Below, piece by piece: positions 25,358 to 34,915 of a DNA stretch of 64,000 nt. The stretch comes from Rubellimicrobium aerolatum (GTDB lineage: Bacteria > Pseudomonadota > Alphaproteobacteria > Rhodobacterales > Rhodobacteraceae). The stretch spans positions 62,001-126,000 of the forward strand of contig NZ_JAGGJP010000003.1 of the NCBI RefSeq assembly GCF_017872975.1, written 5' to 3'. Numbering within the stretch: the stretch's first letter is position 1; each line of letters opens with the position of its first letter. Below the pieces are notes generated by a model that saw nothing but the letters and a program-made list of their open reading frames with translations, was not told the origin of the DNA and searched no databases. The position numbers and the translations under genes were made by a program.

Positions 25358-26440
25358 ATGCCCTACCTGCGCTACGCCCCCGAGATCGAACGGCCCGAGC
25401 CCGACGAGGAGGCGGTCATCGAGGGCATCATCCAGGGAATGATCGGCCAGCTCGGGACGGTGGAGGCGCGCGAGGGCCATGCCGTCCGCGCCAGCCACGC
25501 CAAGAGCACGGCCTGCGTCGTGGGCACGATGGAGGTGCCGGACGACCTGCCGGCCGAGCTGGCGCAGGGCCTGTTCGCCCGAGGGAAGACCCACGCGGTC
25601 GCGATCCGCTTCGCCCAGGGGCCGGGCGAGACGCTGGGCGACCGGGTGTCCACGCATCGCGGCATGGCGATCAAGGTGTTCGGGGCCGAGGGCGAGCGGC
25701 TTCCCGGCCACGACGCGCCCGTGCAGGATTTCGTGCTCTCGACCGGGACCACCTTCCCGTCCGGAACCGCCCGGGGCTTCCTGCGCGACGGCGCGGCCAT
25801 CAGCGGCTCGGCCGCGCTCCCCGAGGGAGCCAAGAGCGCGGTGTCCTCGCTCGCCCGGAACCTGAACCGGGCGCTCGGGGCGGTCGGGGCCTCCAGCCCG
25901 ACGGCCGAGTTCTTCGGCCACCCCTACGACCATCCGCTCCGCAACGCCTATTTCAGCCAGGCGCCGCTGCGCTGGGGCGACCACGTCGCCAAGATCGGGG
26001 CCTTCCCGGCCTCGGCTCCCCAGGACGCGCTGCGCGACTGGCGGCTCAACCCGCATCAGGACGAGGACGGGTTCCGCACGGCGACCGTGGCCTATTTCCG
26101 CGCCCACGACGCGGTCTTCGAGCTGCGCGCCCAGCTCTGGGCCAATGCCGACACCCAGCCGATCGAGGACGCCTCGGTCGAATGGCCCGAGGCCGACAGC
26201 CAATATCGCACTGTGGCGACCATCACGCTGCCCCGCCAGGACGCCCATTCCGACGCCCGCGCGCGCTTCTTCGACGAGGCGCTGACCTTCCGGCCGTCCC
26301 ATTCGCTGGCTGCCCACCGACCGCTGGGCTCGGTCATGCGGGCGCGGCTGCGGGTCTATCCGGCGCTGTCCGAGGTCCGCCACCGCGCCACCGGCGTGGC
26401 CGAGGCCCACCCCACCCGCATCGAGGAGATCCCGGCATGA
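25358..26440 (+). CDS. Catalase-family heme protein (short, atypical)
   Basis: 360 residues, shorter than true monofunctional catalases (~480+). Catalase-fold landmarks: the distal-side block RASHAKSTACVVGTMEV (residues ~45-61), AVAIRFAQGPGETLGDRVS, HRGMAIKVFG, and QDFVLSTGTTFP. No clear proximal Rx(F/Y)xYxD heme-tyrosine motif is visible, so peroxide dismutation is uncertain. The stop overlaps the start of the (2Fe-2S) subunit gene (ATGA). A flavin/molybdenum hydroxylase that reduces O2 releases H2O2, so a coupled peroxide-handling role is plausible. Its own ATG follows AGGAACCAC after a 206-bp gap behind the mobA-like gene. Confidence 0.85.
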   Translation: MPYLRYAPEIERPEPDEEAVIEGIIQGMIGQLGTVEAREGHAVRASHAKSTACVVGTMEVPDDLPAELAQGLFARGKTHAVAIRFAQGPGETLGDRVSTHRGMAIKVFGAEGERLPGHDAPVQDFVLSTGTTFPSGTARGFLRDGAAISGSAALPEGAKSAVSSLARNLNRALGAVGASSPTAEFFGHPYDHPLRNAYFSQAPLRWGDHVAKIGAFPASAPQDALRDWRLNPHQDEDGFRTATVAYFRAHDAVFELRAQLWANADTQPIEDASVEWPEADSQYRTVATITLPRQDAHSDARARFFDEALTFRPSHSLAAHRPLGSVMRARLRVYPALSEVRHRATGVAEAHPTRIEEIPA

Positions 26441-26973
26441 GCCAAGCGGCCCTGAGCCTCAAGGACGACCCCGGCCCGGCGCTCGCCTCGCGGCCCATCG
26501 GCACCCTGCCCGTCCGGCTCACCATCAACGGCGAGGACCACGCCCTCGACCTGGAGCCCTGGGTCACGCTGCTCGACCTCCTGCGCGAGCGGCTGCACCT
26601 CACGGGGACCAAGAAGGGCTGCGACCACGGGCAATGCGGGTCCTGCACGGTGCTGGTGGACGGCACGCGCCTGAACGCCTGCCTCAAGCTCGCCGTCTCG
26701 CTCGACGGGTCCGAGGTCACCACCATCGAGGGGCTGGGCCAGCCGGGGAACCTCCACCCCCTCCAGGCCGCCTTCATCGAGCACGACGCCTTCCAGTGCG
26801 GCTACTGCACGCCGGGGCAGATCTGCTCGGCCGTGGGGCTCATCGCCGAGGGGCACGCCCACACCCGCGACGAGGTGCGCGAGCAGATGAGCGGGAACCT
26901 GTGCCGCTGCGGGGCCTACACCAACATCGCCGACGCGATCCTCGACGTCATGGGGCAGGAGGGCCGGGAATGA
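26437..26973 (+). CDS. paoA: Aldehyde/xanthine oxidoreductase (2Fe-2S) subunit, PaoA-type
   Basis: 178 residues. Plant-type ferredoxin cluster ligands Cys62, 67, 70 and 82 (GCDHGQCGSC...NAC) and the second cluster Cys121, 124, 156, 158 (CGYCTPGQIC...CRCGAY). It carries electrons from the molybdenum centre to the FAD subunit. E. coli PaoA has a Tat leader; here the N-terminus lacks a twin-arginine motif and a hydrophobic stretch, so a cytosolic enzyme is predicted. It overlaps the catalase-like gene upstream and the FAD subunit downstream by 4 nt each. Confidence 0.9.
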   Translation: MSQAALSLKDDPGPALASRPIGTLPVRLTINGEDHALDLEPWVTLLDLLRERLHLTGTKKGCDHGQCGSCTVLVDGTRLNACLKLAVSLDGSEVTTIEGLGQPGNLHPLQAAFIEHDAFQCGYCTPGQICSAVGLIAEGHAHTRDEVREQMSGNLCRCGAYTNIADAILDVMGQEGRE

Positions 26974-27983
26974 TCCGCTTCGACTACGCCCGCCCGGCGG
27001 ATGTCGCCGAGGCCCTGCGCGACGGCGCGGACGCCCAGGCGGCCTACCTCGCGGGGGGGACCAACCTCGTGGACCTCCTCAAGGAGAACGTCGCGCGCCC
27101 GACCCGCGTGGTGGACATCACCCGCCTCCCGCTGTCCGGCATCGCCGAGATCGAGGGCGGCGGCCTGCGCCTCGGGGCTCTCGCGACCAACACCCGGACG
27201 GCCTACGACGAACGGGTGCAGGCGGACTATCCCCTGCTCTCCTCCGCGATCCTCGCCGGCGCGACCGCGCAGTTGCGGAACGCGGCCACCAACGGCGGCA
27301 ACATCAACCAGCGGACGCGCTGCTACTACTTCTACGACGTGGGCACCCCCTGCAACAAGCGCAGCCCCGGCCAGGGCTGCGCGGCCATCGGAGGCGTCAC
27401 CCGCATCCACGCCATCCTGGGCGCGAGCCACCAGTGCATCGCCACCCACCCGTCGGACATGGCCGTCGGCTTGGCGGCGCTGGAAGCCCAGGTCCGCGTC
27501 GCCGGCCCCGGCGGCGAACGGGTCATCCCCTTCGGCGATTACCACCGCCTGCCCGGCGACGAGCCTTGGCGCGACACCACGCTCCAACCGGGCGAGCTGG
27601 TGACGGCCATCGACCTCCCGCCCGAGACCTTCCCGACGCACTACACCTACCTCAAGCTGCGCGACCGCCTGTCCTACGCCTTCGCGCTGGTCTCGGTCGC
27701 GGTCGCGCTGCGGCTGGAGGCGGGGCGGATCGCCGAGGCGCGGATCGCCCTGGGCGGCGTCGCGCACAAGCCCTGGCGACGGCCCGAGGCCGAGGCGCTG
27801 CTCCGGGGCCAGGAACCCGCCCGCGACCTGTTCGGCGCGGCGGCGGACGCGCTCCTCTCGGGGGCCAAGGGCCAGGGCGCCAACGACTTCAAGCTGCCCC
27901 TGGCCCGCAAGGCCATCTTGCGCGCGCTGGAGCAGGCCGCCGCTGGAACGCCGCAGTCGCAGACCGACAAGCGCATCGCCTGA
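26970..27983 (+). CDS. paoB: Molybdenum hydroxylase FAD subunit, PaoB-type
   Basis: 337 residues. FAD-binding blocks AAYLAGGTNLVDLLKENV (residues ~24-41) and TAQLRNAATNGGNINQRTRC (~99-118). Between residues 118 and 156 there are four Cys (118, 128, 137, 156), matching the [4Fe-4S]-binding insertion known from the E. coli PaoABC aldehyde oxidase and the 4-hydroxybenzoyl-CoA reductase group. This places the enzyme in the PaoB subfamily rather than in ordinary xanthine dehydrogenases. ATG overlaps the stop of the iron-sulfur subunit. Confidence 0.91.
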   Translation: MIRFDYARPADVAEALRDGADAQAAYLAGGTNLVDLLKENVARPTRVVDITRLPLSGIAEIEGGGLRLGALATNTRTAYDERVQADYPLLSSAILAGATAQLRNAATNGGNINQRTRCYYFYDVGTPCNKRSPGQGCAAIGGVTRIHAILGASHQCIATHPSDMAVGLAALEAQVRVAGPGGERVIPFGDYHRLPGDEPWRDTTLQPGELVTAIDLPPETFPTHYTYLKLRDRLSYAFALVSVAVALRLEAGRIAEARIALGGVAHKPWRRPEAEALLRGQEPARDLFGAAADALLSGAKGQGANDFKLPLARKAILRALEQAAAGTPQSQTDKRIA

Positions 27984-27997
27984 AAGGAGCCGACCCC

Positions 27998-30259
27998 ATG
28001 CCCGACACGCGCCAGACGCCCATCAAGGTCGGCATCGGCACCCCCCTGAGCCGCGTCGATGGCGTGGACAAGGTGACCGGCCAGGCCCTCTACGCGGCCG
28101 AGTATGTCGTGCCGGGGATGCTCCATGGCGTGATCGTCTCGGGTCGCATCGCCAAGGGTCGGATCGCCGTCATCGACGAGGCGGCGGCGCGCGCCGTCCC
28201 CGGCGTCGCGGAGGTGCTGACGCACCGCAACCGCCCCCACGTCGCCTGGCGCGACAGCGCGCACAAGGACGAGCTGTCGATCCCCGGCGACCCGTTCGTG
28301 GCGCTGCGGGACGACCGCATCCTGTTCAGCGGCCAGCCCGTGGCCCTGGTCCTGGCCGACAGCTTCGAGGCCGCGCGCTTCGCCGCCTCCCTCCTGGACG
28401 TCACCTACGAGGAGGAACCCCACAACGTCGATTTCGACCTGTCGCTGGCCGAGAAGACCCTGCCCCTCTGGAAGCGCAAGAGCTTCCACGCCCCCAAGTC
28501 GCACGGCGACGCCGACACGGCCTACGCCGAGGCGGACCTGCGCCACGAGGGCGAATACCGCCTCGCGACCGAGCACCACAACCCGATGGAGATGCACGCC
28601 TCCACCGTCCACTGGCACGGCGACGGCACCATCACCGTCTATGACAAGTGCCAGGGCGCCCAGGGCGTGCGGGACTTCATCGCGTCGAGCTTCGGGTTCC
28701 GCAGCAAGGACGTGCGCGTCGTCAACGCCTACGTGGGCGGCGCCTTCGGATCGGGGCTCCGCCCGCAGTATCAGGTCCAGCTCGCGGTCCTCGCGGCCAA
28801 GCACCTGCAACGGTCGGTGCGCGTGGTGATGACGCGGCAGCAGATGTTCACCCACGTCCACCGCCCGCAGGCGATCTACTCCATCAAGCTGGGCGCCGAG
28901 CGGACGGGCAAGCTCACCTCCATGATCCACGACGCGACCACCTCCACCTCGCGGTTCGAAAACAACCTGGAGGACGTCGTCACCTGGGGGATGATCAACT
29001 ACGCCTGCCTCAACATGCGCGGCGAATACACGGTGGCCCCGCGCGACACCTACACGTCCTCGGACATGCGCGCGCCGGGGGCGGCGACCGGCATGACCCT
29101 ATTCGAGATCGCCATGGACGAGCTGGCCTACAAGGCCAAGGTGGACCCGCTCGAATTCCGGCTCCTCAACTACTCGGACGAGGACGCGATGAACCGGCAG
29201 CCCTTCACCTCCAAGGCGCTGCGCGAGGCCTACCGCGAGGGGGCGGCCGCCTTCGGCTGGCAGGGCCGCCCGATCGAGCCCCGCCAGATGCGCGACGGGC
29301 GCGAGATGATCGGCTGGGGGGTGGCCACCGGCATCTGGGACGCGCAGTTCTCCAAGACCTCCGCCCGCGCGACGCTGCTGGCCGATGGCCGCCTGGAGGT
29401 GGCCTCGGCCACCGCCGACATCGGCACCGGCACCTACACGGTCATGACGCTGGTCGCCGCCGACACGCTGGGGATCGCGCCCGAACGGATAACCAGCCGG
29501 CTCGGCGACAGCGACCTGCCCACCGCGCCGGTCGAGGGCGGCTCCTGGGGCGCGGCCTCCACGGGGGCGGCCGTCCAGCTCGCCTGCCGGTCGGTGGCCG
29601 AAAGGCTGCTCAAGGCCGCCGCCAAGGTCGAGGGCCAGCCCCTCGCGGCCGCGTCCTCCATCGACGACCTCGTCTTCGCCGACGGACGCATGGCACTTAG
29701 GGCCGATCCCGGCCGGTCGGTCGCGATCATCGATGCGATGCAGGCGGCGGGCCTCGACCGGATCGAGGTCGAGGAGACCGCCGCCACCGGGCTGCGCGGC
29801 CTCGTGAGCCAGGCGCGCAAGTCGCGCAAGACGCACAGCGCCGTCTTCGCCGAGGTGCGGGTGGACGAGGAGCTGGGCCAGATCCGCGTGACCCGGATCG
29901 TCAGCGCCATCGCCGCCGGGCGGATCATCAACCCCAAGACCTCGCGCAGCCAGATCCTGGGCGGCGTGGTCATGGGCATCGGCATGGCGTTGCACGAGGA
30001 GACGCTGGCCGACCTGCGGCTCGGCCGCTGGATGAACCACAACTACGCCGAGTATCACATCCCCGCCCATGCCGACATCCACGACATCGAGGTGATCTTC
30101 GTGGACGAGCCCGACCCCGAGGTGACGCCGCTGGGCGTCAAGGGCCTGGGCGAGATCGGCATCATCAGCGTCGCCGGCGCGATCGCCAACGCGATCTTCC
30201 ACGCCACCGGCCAGCGCCATCGCAGCCTGCCGATCACCCTCGACAAGCTGGTGGCCTGA
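27998..30259 (+). CDS. paoC: Molybdenum hydroxylase large subunit, PaoC-type (aldehyde oxidase)
   Basis: 753 residues from the ATG at 27998 behind AAAGGAGCC. It shows the Mo-cofactor binding block VNAYVGGAFGSGLRPQYQVQ (residues ~240-259), SDMRAPGAATG and PVEGGSWGAAS (cofactor/active-site loops). Near the C-terminus is GLGEIG with the catalytic Glu at about residue 719. The enzyme oxidises aldehydes (PaoABC prefers aromatic ones) using water and transfers electrons via PaoA and PaoB to O2 or ferredoxin. Cofactor expected: molybdopterin cytosine dinucleotide, supplied by the XdhC-like and MocA-like gene products upstream. Confidence 0.92.
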   Translation: MPDTRQTPIKVGIGTPLSRVDGVDKVTGQALYAAEYVVPGMLHGVIVSGRIAKGRIAVIDEAAARAVPGVAEVLTHRNRPHVAWRDSAHKDELSIPGDPFVALRDDRILFSGQPVALVLADSFEAARFAASLLDVTYEEEPHNVDFDLSLAEKTLPLWKRKSFHAPKSHGDADTAYAEADLRHEGEYRLATEHHNPMEMHASTVHWHGDGTITVYDKCQGAQGVRDFIASSFGFRSKDVRVVNAYVGGAFGSGLRPQYQVQLAVLAAKHLQRSVRVVMTRQQMFTHVHRPQAIYSIKLGAERTGKLTSMIHDATTSTSRFENNLEDVVTWGMINYACLNMRGEYTVAPRDTYTSSDMRAPGAATGMTLFEIAMDELAYKAKVDPLEFRLLNYSDEDAMNRQPFTSKALREAYREGAAAFGWQGRPIEPRQMRDGREMIGWGVATGIWDAQFSKTSARATLLADGRLEVASATADIGTGTYTVMTLVAADTLGIAPERITSRLGDSDLPTAPVEGGSWGAASTGAAVQLACRSVAERLLKAAAKVEGQPLAAASSIDDLVFADGRMALRADPGRSVAIIDAMQAAGLDRIEVEETAATGLRGLVSQARKSRKTHSAVFAEVRVDEELGQIRVTRIVSAIAAGRIINPKTSRSQILGGVVMGIGMALHEETLADLRLGRWMNHNYAEYHIPAHADIHDIEVIFVDEPDPEVTPLGVKGLGEIGIISVAGAIANAIFHATGQRHRSLPITLDKLVA

Positions 30260-30299
30260 GCCTCGGCCCGGCCGATCCCAAGCGCCTGCTCGGTCCCGG

Positions 30300-30490
30300 A
30301 CCCCGACTCTGGCCATCGCCTTGTTCCTGAGCGTCGGCACCACCTTGTGCCGGTCGGCCATGAGCGCGTCATGGGCCGCCTTGGCCACCACGGCCGGATC
30401 GTCCTTGCCCTGCGACGCCCCTGCCCGCGTGTCGTCCATGTCGGCGCGGCGGACGATGTGGTTGCCGGTGACGCCGGGCGTCCGCGAAGG
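30300..30490 (-). pseudogene. Remnant of a short-chain dehydrogenase C-terminus
   Basis: On the minus strand one frame reads PGVTGNHIVRRADMDDT, then KDDPAVVAKAAHDALMADRH and KVVPTLRNKAMARV, closely resembling the C-terminal third of DltE-type SDR proteins (pattern PG-T-T-FF-RADM-DT ... DDPAxVA...G). There is no start and no preceding Rossmann region. An adjacent frame holds FFHR-like residues, suggesting a frameshift. The reading frame runs into the 3' end of paoC without the normal SDR tail. This is a gene fragment, not an active gene. Confidence 0.55.
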
Positions 30491-30763
30491 GGCCCTGGCG
30501 GTGAAAGAACATCGTCCCCATGGGACTCGCGGACCAGTGATCCGGCTGGGATCAAACGGAGTCCAACCCGCATCGGTTACTTGCGGAACCGTGGCGCCTG
30601 TGAGCCGGTGCCTTGTCCCTGCTCCCCTCTGCTTCAGTCCAAGGCGGATCGAAGCCTCCGGCAGGATGCTTGGGCAGGATCACGTCAGGCCCGGATAGAC
30701 GGAAGGTGGGAAACCCTTGTGAGCCGACAGCTTGCTTGATGTCCTCGGCATGGCCGGGAAGGC
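30491..30763. other. Spacer between SDR remnant and tRNA-Thr with no gene seen
   Basis: No credible coding frame, RNA fold or repeat was recognised. Chance frames lack motifs. With the pseudogene it makes up the ~500 bp between paoC and the tRNA. Confidence 0.45.
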
Positions 30764-30839
30764 TGGTGCCGCAGAAGGGACTCGAACCCCCGACCCCATC
30801 ATTACGAATGACGTGCTCTACCAGCTGAGCTACTGCGGC
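30764..30839 (-). tRNA. tRNA-Thr (anticodon CGT)
   Basis: 76 nt on the minus strand. Acceptor arms GCCGCAG/CTGCGGC, D-arm GCTC...GAGC, anticodon stem CGTCA/TGATG with loop TTCGTAA (anticodon CGT, reads ACG), TψC arm with GTTCGAGTC, discriminator A and encoded CCA. It decodes threonine ACG codons, which are frequent in this GC-rich genome. It lies between hemY and the accessory molybdoenzyme region. Confidence 0.95.
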
Positions 30840-30880
30840 GACGGGGGCCGTTTAGCACCCGCTCGCGGGAGGGAAAAGCC

Positions 30881-32323
30881 CTAACTTGAAGTCACGGGGG
30901 CCGCGCGGGCCGCATCCGGTTCAGGCTCCGGGGCCGCCGCCGGGGGGGTGCCGTCGCGGACCAGCAGGGGCAGCAGCTCGACGCCGCTGGGCAGGGTCGC
31001 CTCGGTCGGGGGCGTCTTCCAGCTCAGGGTGTCGAAGGCGTGGCAGCTGGCGCAGATCGGCGCCCATTGCGGATGGATGCGCCCGCAGTTGTCACAGACC
31101 CATTGCGGCCCGCGCGGCGCCGTCAGCGCGCGGGTGAGCCAGCCGCGCACGGTGGCCTCGTCCTCGCCCATCCCGCGCGCGATCGCCGCCATCAGCGTCA
31201 GGTTGCGCCCCGTCGGCTGCGTCTCGGGCAGGTCGCCCAGGGCGCGGCGGGCGGCGGCGAAGTCCTCGGCGGCGATCAGCAGCTCGGCCACCAGCATCCG
31301 CGTCTCCGGATGCTCGGTCCGGATCGCGGTGAGCGCCTGGAACCGCTTCAGCCGCTCCTGCGGGGTCTCCTCGGGGGCGATCTCGGCGAAGGCGGCGGCG
31401 AGGTCGGGATGGGGCTGCGCGTCCCACGCCTTGCGGAGCACCCGCGCGGCATAGCGGGCGTTCCCGGCGGCGATGTAGCCGCGCGCCGCCATCACGGCGG
31501 CCGGGATCAGGTCCGGCGACAGGCGGTTCGCCTCGATCGCCGCCTCGCGCGCCTCGATGTCCTTGCTCTCGTCGATCACGTCGGCCGCCTGCGACAGCGC
31601 CAGCACGGCGTCCCGCCGCTTGTGCACGTCGCGCGGCAGCGCGCCCGACTTGCGCTGCGCCCCTAGCGTGCGCCGCGCGCCGGCCCAGTCGTGCGATTCG
31701 GCCTGGAGCCGCAGGAGCACGTCCTGCGTCTCCCGGTGGCGCGGGTCCAGCTCGAACGCCTTCTCGGCCAGCCGCAGCGCGGTCACGTCGTCCCCCTGCG
31801 CGAGCTTCTGGCGCAGCAGCCCCCGGATGCCGGCAAAGCGCGTCCGCTGGTGCCGCGCGAGCACCTTGTAGGTCTCCTCGGCCCGCGCGGCGTCGCCCGA
31901 CACCTCGGCGGCCTGCGCGATCAGGAGCTGCGTGAGCTCGGGCTTGTCGAGGTAGCGGTTCGCGACCACCGCCCGCGACAGCGCCGCCTTGCCATCGCCC
32001 GAGGCCAGCGCCACGGCGGCGTCGGTCAGGGCCTCCAGCCCCTTGCGCTCGCGCCGGCGCGAGAAGTGGTTCGACAGGGCGTTGTTGTCGCCGTTCAGGA
32101 AGCGCAGCGCCGCCCCCAGAACGCCCAGGACCTGAAGCACGACCCAGAGCAGCGCCACGAGAAGGATCAGCCCAATGGCGAGCTGGAGGGGGCTCAGGCT
32201 GATCTCGTAGCCCGCCATGGCGACCACGGCGCCGCCGCCCTGCTCCATGAGATAGGCCCCGCCGAGGGTCAGGCCGGCGACGACCGCCACGAAGGCAAGC
32301 AGCTTGATGAGGGACCGAAGCAT
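30881..32323 (-). CDS. hemY: HemY-like heme biosynthesis-associated TPR membrane protein
   Basis: 480 residues (not the protoporphyrinogen oxidase of the same name). Two N-terminal membrane helices (residues ~6-25 and ~46-68) start the HemY_N domain, followed by TPR-like helices (for example [40 protein letters not shown]). The C-terminus has a zinc-ribbon-like pair [18 protein letters not shown] near residues 420-440. It is located after hemD and the mitofilin-like gene in the usual order. The role in tetrapyrrole synthesis is inferred from neighbours. Confidence 0.9.
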   Translation of the reverse strand: MLRSLIKLLAFVAVVAGLTLGGAYLMEQGGGAVVAMAGYEISLSPLQLAIGLILLVALLWVVLQVLGVLGAALRFLNGDNNALSNHFSRRRERKGLEALTDAAVALASGDGKAALSRAVVANRYLDKPELTQLLIAQAAEVSGDAARAEETYKVLARHQRTRFAGIRGLLRQKLAQGDDVTALRLAEKAFELDPRHRETQDVLLRLQAESHDWAGARRTLGAQRKSGALPRDVHKRRDAVLALSQAADVIDESKDIEAREAAIEANRLSPDLIPAAVMAARGYIAAGNARYAARVLRKAWDAQPHPDLAAAFAEIAPEETPQERLKRFQALTAIRTEHPETRMLVAELLIAAEDFAAARRALGDLPETQPTGRNLTLMAAIARGMGEDEATVRGWLTRALTAPRGPQWVCDNCGRIHPQWAPICASCHAFDTLSWKTPPTEATLPSGVELLPLLVRDGTPPAAAPEPEPDAARAAPVTSS

Positions 32324-32359
32324 GGGCCGGGGCCTTTCGATGCGTGTTCCTGGGAGCCG

Positions 32360-34030
32360 TCAATCGGCCGGGGTCGGGGGCGCGGCACTCGCCTCGCGCA
32401 GCGCGTCGAGGGCGGCGGTCGCGTCGGCGCGGGCGCGGGCCTGGGCGATCCAGCCGTCCATGGCGGCGCGGACGGGCTCGGGCAGGGCCTCCACCTCGCC
32501 AAGGGCGACGGACAGGTTCCCCTGGGCAAGCTGCGCCTCGGCGCGCGACAGCACGGCGTCGGGGTCCTGCCCGGCGCGAGGCGTCACGGAGCGGACCGAG
32601 AGCTGCTCGCGCAGGAAGCCCACCACGCCCGAGCCGTCCCCGACCAGCCCGTCGTCCCGGGCCACGGACAGGGCGGCGCGCGCCGCCTCGGGAAAGTCGT
32701 CCCGCAGCGCGGCGAGGGTCGGGACGCCCTCGGCCGCCCGCGCGGACAGGGCCTCGGGCACCTCGACCCCCGCCGCGCGGAGCTGCCCGAGGGCGGGCTC
32801 CAGCGGCTCGCCTGCGTCCAGGGCGGCCTGCGCCGCCGCGAGGGCGGTCGCGGCGCGCGTCCGCGCCTGGGCGGTGGTGGCGCGGGTCTCCAGCTCGGTG
32901 GCGGCGGCCGAGGCGGCGCGGGCCTCCTCGACGGCGGCGGCGCTGGCGGACTCGGCGGCGCCCAGCCGGGCGTCGAGGTCGTCCAGCCCGGCGCGAAGCT
33001 CCGTCACGGCGGCCTCGGTGCCCGAAAGGCGGGGCTCCAGCGTGGCCAGCACCGCGTCGCGCAGGGCCGAGGCATCGGGGCCGGCGGCGGTGGTGGCCGG
33101 CGGCGCGGCTTGAGGCGCGGCGAGGGATCCCAGCGGGGCCTGACCGCCGGTCGGCGCGGCGGGCCGGGCCTCGACGGCGGCGAGGCGCTGCTCCAGCGCG
33201 GCGGCCCGGGTCTCGGCGGCCTGCGCCGCCCCGGCGATCTCGGCGCGGAGCGGGGCGAGGTCGATCGGGCCCGCCGATTCGTCCAGGGCGGCGACCTGGG
33301 CCTCGACCCGGTCCAGCCGGGCCGCCAGGGCCTCCACGGCGGCTCCGTCGGGCAGGGGCCGTGCCTCCAGGGCGGCGAGGCGGGCCTCCAGTTCGGGGGT
33401 CGTCCGCGCGGGCAGCAGGCCCAGCCGGTCCTGGGCGAACCAGGCCGCCCCCGCGCCCAGCACCGCCGCGATCATCCCGCCCAGGAGGAGCGCGCCGAAG
33501 CCGCCCCGCCGCCGGGGCGGCGCGACGGAAGCTGGCGCGGCCGACGCCGCCCCGGCGCCCGACCCAGCGCCCGACCCGGCGGCCCGGGGACCGTCCGCGC
33601 CCTTGTCCAGGACAGGCGTCGCGACCCGGGAGGCTTCGGCGGCGGCGGACGCCCCGGACGAGGGCCGGGGCCGCCACGGATCGGGCGGGACCGATCCGGA
33701 CGCGGCCAAGGCCGGTCCGTCGTCCCGGGCGGGCCTGGTCATGCCGTCCGGCACCCCCAGGCTCCCGTCGTCGGGACCGTCGCCGGGATCGTGGCCCGGG
33801 CCGCCCAGGCCGTCGCCGTCGCGGCCGATGACGCCGCCCGGCGTCGCCACGACGCCCGCGCCATCCTCCGCCACGTCCGGCCCCACGCCGCCCGTCCCCG
33901 CCGCCCGGTCGCCCGGCTGGCCGGGCGCGGCCCTCTCGCCAAGGGGCTCCGCGCGGCCGGCGGATGGCTCCTCCGCGCGTCCCTCCGGAGCGATGTCCGT
34001 CCCGTCGTCGAGGCCCGGCTTGCGCGCCAT
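32360..34030 (-). CDS. Mitofilin/Mic60-like inner membrane protein (COG4223 type)
   Basis: 556 residues. Residues 1-170 are low-complexity, acidic and Pro/Gly-rich (probably disordered and cytoplasmic). One membrane helix follows (residues ~178-200, [20 protein letters not shown]), then long Ala/Glu-rich coiled coils (~210-400) and a C-terminal helical part ([17 protein letters not shown]...) typical of alphaproteobacterial Mic60 homologues. These shape inner-membrane folds. Position between hemD and hemY is the standard arrangement and explains the old 'uroporphyrin methyltransferase' labels. Confidence 0.85.
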   Translation of the reverse strand: MARKPGLDDGTDIAPEGRAEEPSAGRAEPLGERAAPGQPGDRAAGTGGVGPDVAEDGAGVVATPGGVIGRDGDGLGGPGHDPGDGPDDGSLGVPDGMTRPARDDGPALAASGSVPPDPWRPRPSSGASAAAEASRVATPVLDKGADGPRAAGSGAGSGAGAASAAPASVAPPRRRGGFGALLLGGMIAAVLGAGAAWFAQDRLGLLPARTTPELEARLAALEARPLPDGAAVEALAARLDRVEAQVAALDESAGPIDLAPLRAEIAGAAQAAETRAAALEQRLAAVEARPAAPTGGQAPLGSLAAPQAAPPATTAAGPDASALRDAVLATLEPRLSGTEAAVTELRAGLDDLDARLGAAESASAAAVEEARAASAAATELETRATTAQARTRAATALAAAQAALDAGEPLEPALGQLRAAGVEVPEALSARAAEGVPTLAALRDDFPEAARAALSVARDDGLVGDGSGVVGFLREQLSVRSVTPRAGQDPDAVLSRAEAQLAQGNLSVALGEVEALPEPVRAAMDGWIAQARARADATAALDALREASAAPPTPAD

Positions 34031-34072
34031 GGTCGTTCCTTCGCTGGGAGCCCTCGGGCCCGATACCGAACC

Positions 34073-34819
34073 TTACCTAATCCGCTCCGCCCCGCCCCTC
34101 AAGCCGGGGCTCGGCCAAGCCAGCCGATCCAGCACCGCCTCCACCATCGCCAGGCCGTCCGGGGCGCGCGCCACGTCCAGGCTCGCGGGCCCGAGCGGCG
34201 CGGCGGCGACGGCGACGGCGGGGCTCATCGCCACCACGTGAAGGGGCGCGCGCGACGCCCAGCCTTGCGCGAGCGTGGCGCTGCGCGGCGAGAACAGCGG
34301 CAGGACCAGCGGCCGGTCGGCGTCGAGGGCGCGGCGGGCCTCGGGCGTGGGAGGCCGAGCCTCCTGCCGGTAGGCGACCAGCTCGCGCGCCTCAAGGCCC
34401 CCGGCGCGGAGCCGGGCGGCCACGTCGCCCCGGGCGTGCTGGCCCCGAAGGTGGAGGATCGGCCCGGCCGGGCGCGCGGCCAGCATCGCGGCGAGAAGGC
34501 CCTCCGCGTTGGGCCCCGCCTCGATGGCCCGCAGCCCTCCGGCCCGCGCGACGGCCGCCGTGCGCGGCCCAACGCACCACGCGGGCCGATCGCGCAGGCC
34601 CATCTCGACCGCCCGCGCCGCACCGTTCTCCGAGGTGAGGATCAGGGCGGCCGGGTCCTCGCGCAGGACGACCTCGACCGGCCGGATCGCCAAGACCGGG
34701 CTGACCAGGGCCGGGATCGGCCCGCCCCAGGCGGCCTCGCAGGCGGCAAGGAATCGGCGCGAGGCCGCCTCCGGCCGCGTCAGGAGCAGGCGCGCGCCCG
34801 GCTCGGCCCTGTGATCCAT
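34073..34819 (-). CDS. hemD: Uroporphyrinogen-III synthase HemD
   Basis: 248 residues. Closes and inverts ring D of hydroxymethylbilane to form uroporphyrinogen III. The two-domain fold shows in [15 protein letters not shown] at the N-terminus, [46 protein letters not shown] and [10 protein letters not shown] (the Y of the conserved VY/AY-R block). The family is weakly conserved, but this order plus the following mitofilin-like and hemY genes makes the call firm. It is divergent from tsaD across 96 bp; hemC, the usual divergent neighbour, is missing from view. Confidence 0.9.
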   Translation of the reverse strand: MDHRAEPGARLLLTRPEAASRRFLAACEAAWGGPIPALVSPVLAIRPVEVVLREDPAALILTSENGAARAVEMGLRDRPAWCVGPRTAAVARAGGLRAIEAGPNAEGLLAAMLAARPAGPILHLRGQHARGDVAARLRAGGLEARELVAYRQEARPPTPEARRALDADRPLVLPLFSPRSATLAQGWASRAPLHVVAMSPAVAVAAAPLGPASLDVARAPDGLAMVEAVLDRLAWPSPGLRGGAERIR

Positions 34820-34915
34820 CCGCCGCGTCCTTGCCCGCCCCTCCGCCGGATGATACGCGCCGAGCCCAGCCGAAGGCCAGCCCGCGCGGACGGACGGCCA
34901 TGGCACGGGAGCCCC

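Noticed and set aside
31691-34915. Long plus-strand extension of the tsaD frame upstream of its ATG
   Set aside because: Antisense to hemY, the mitofilin-like gene and hemD; TsaD homology begins exactly at the ATG at 34916.
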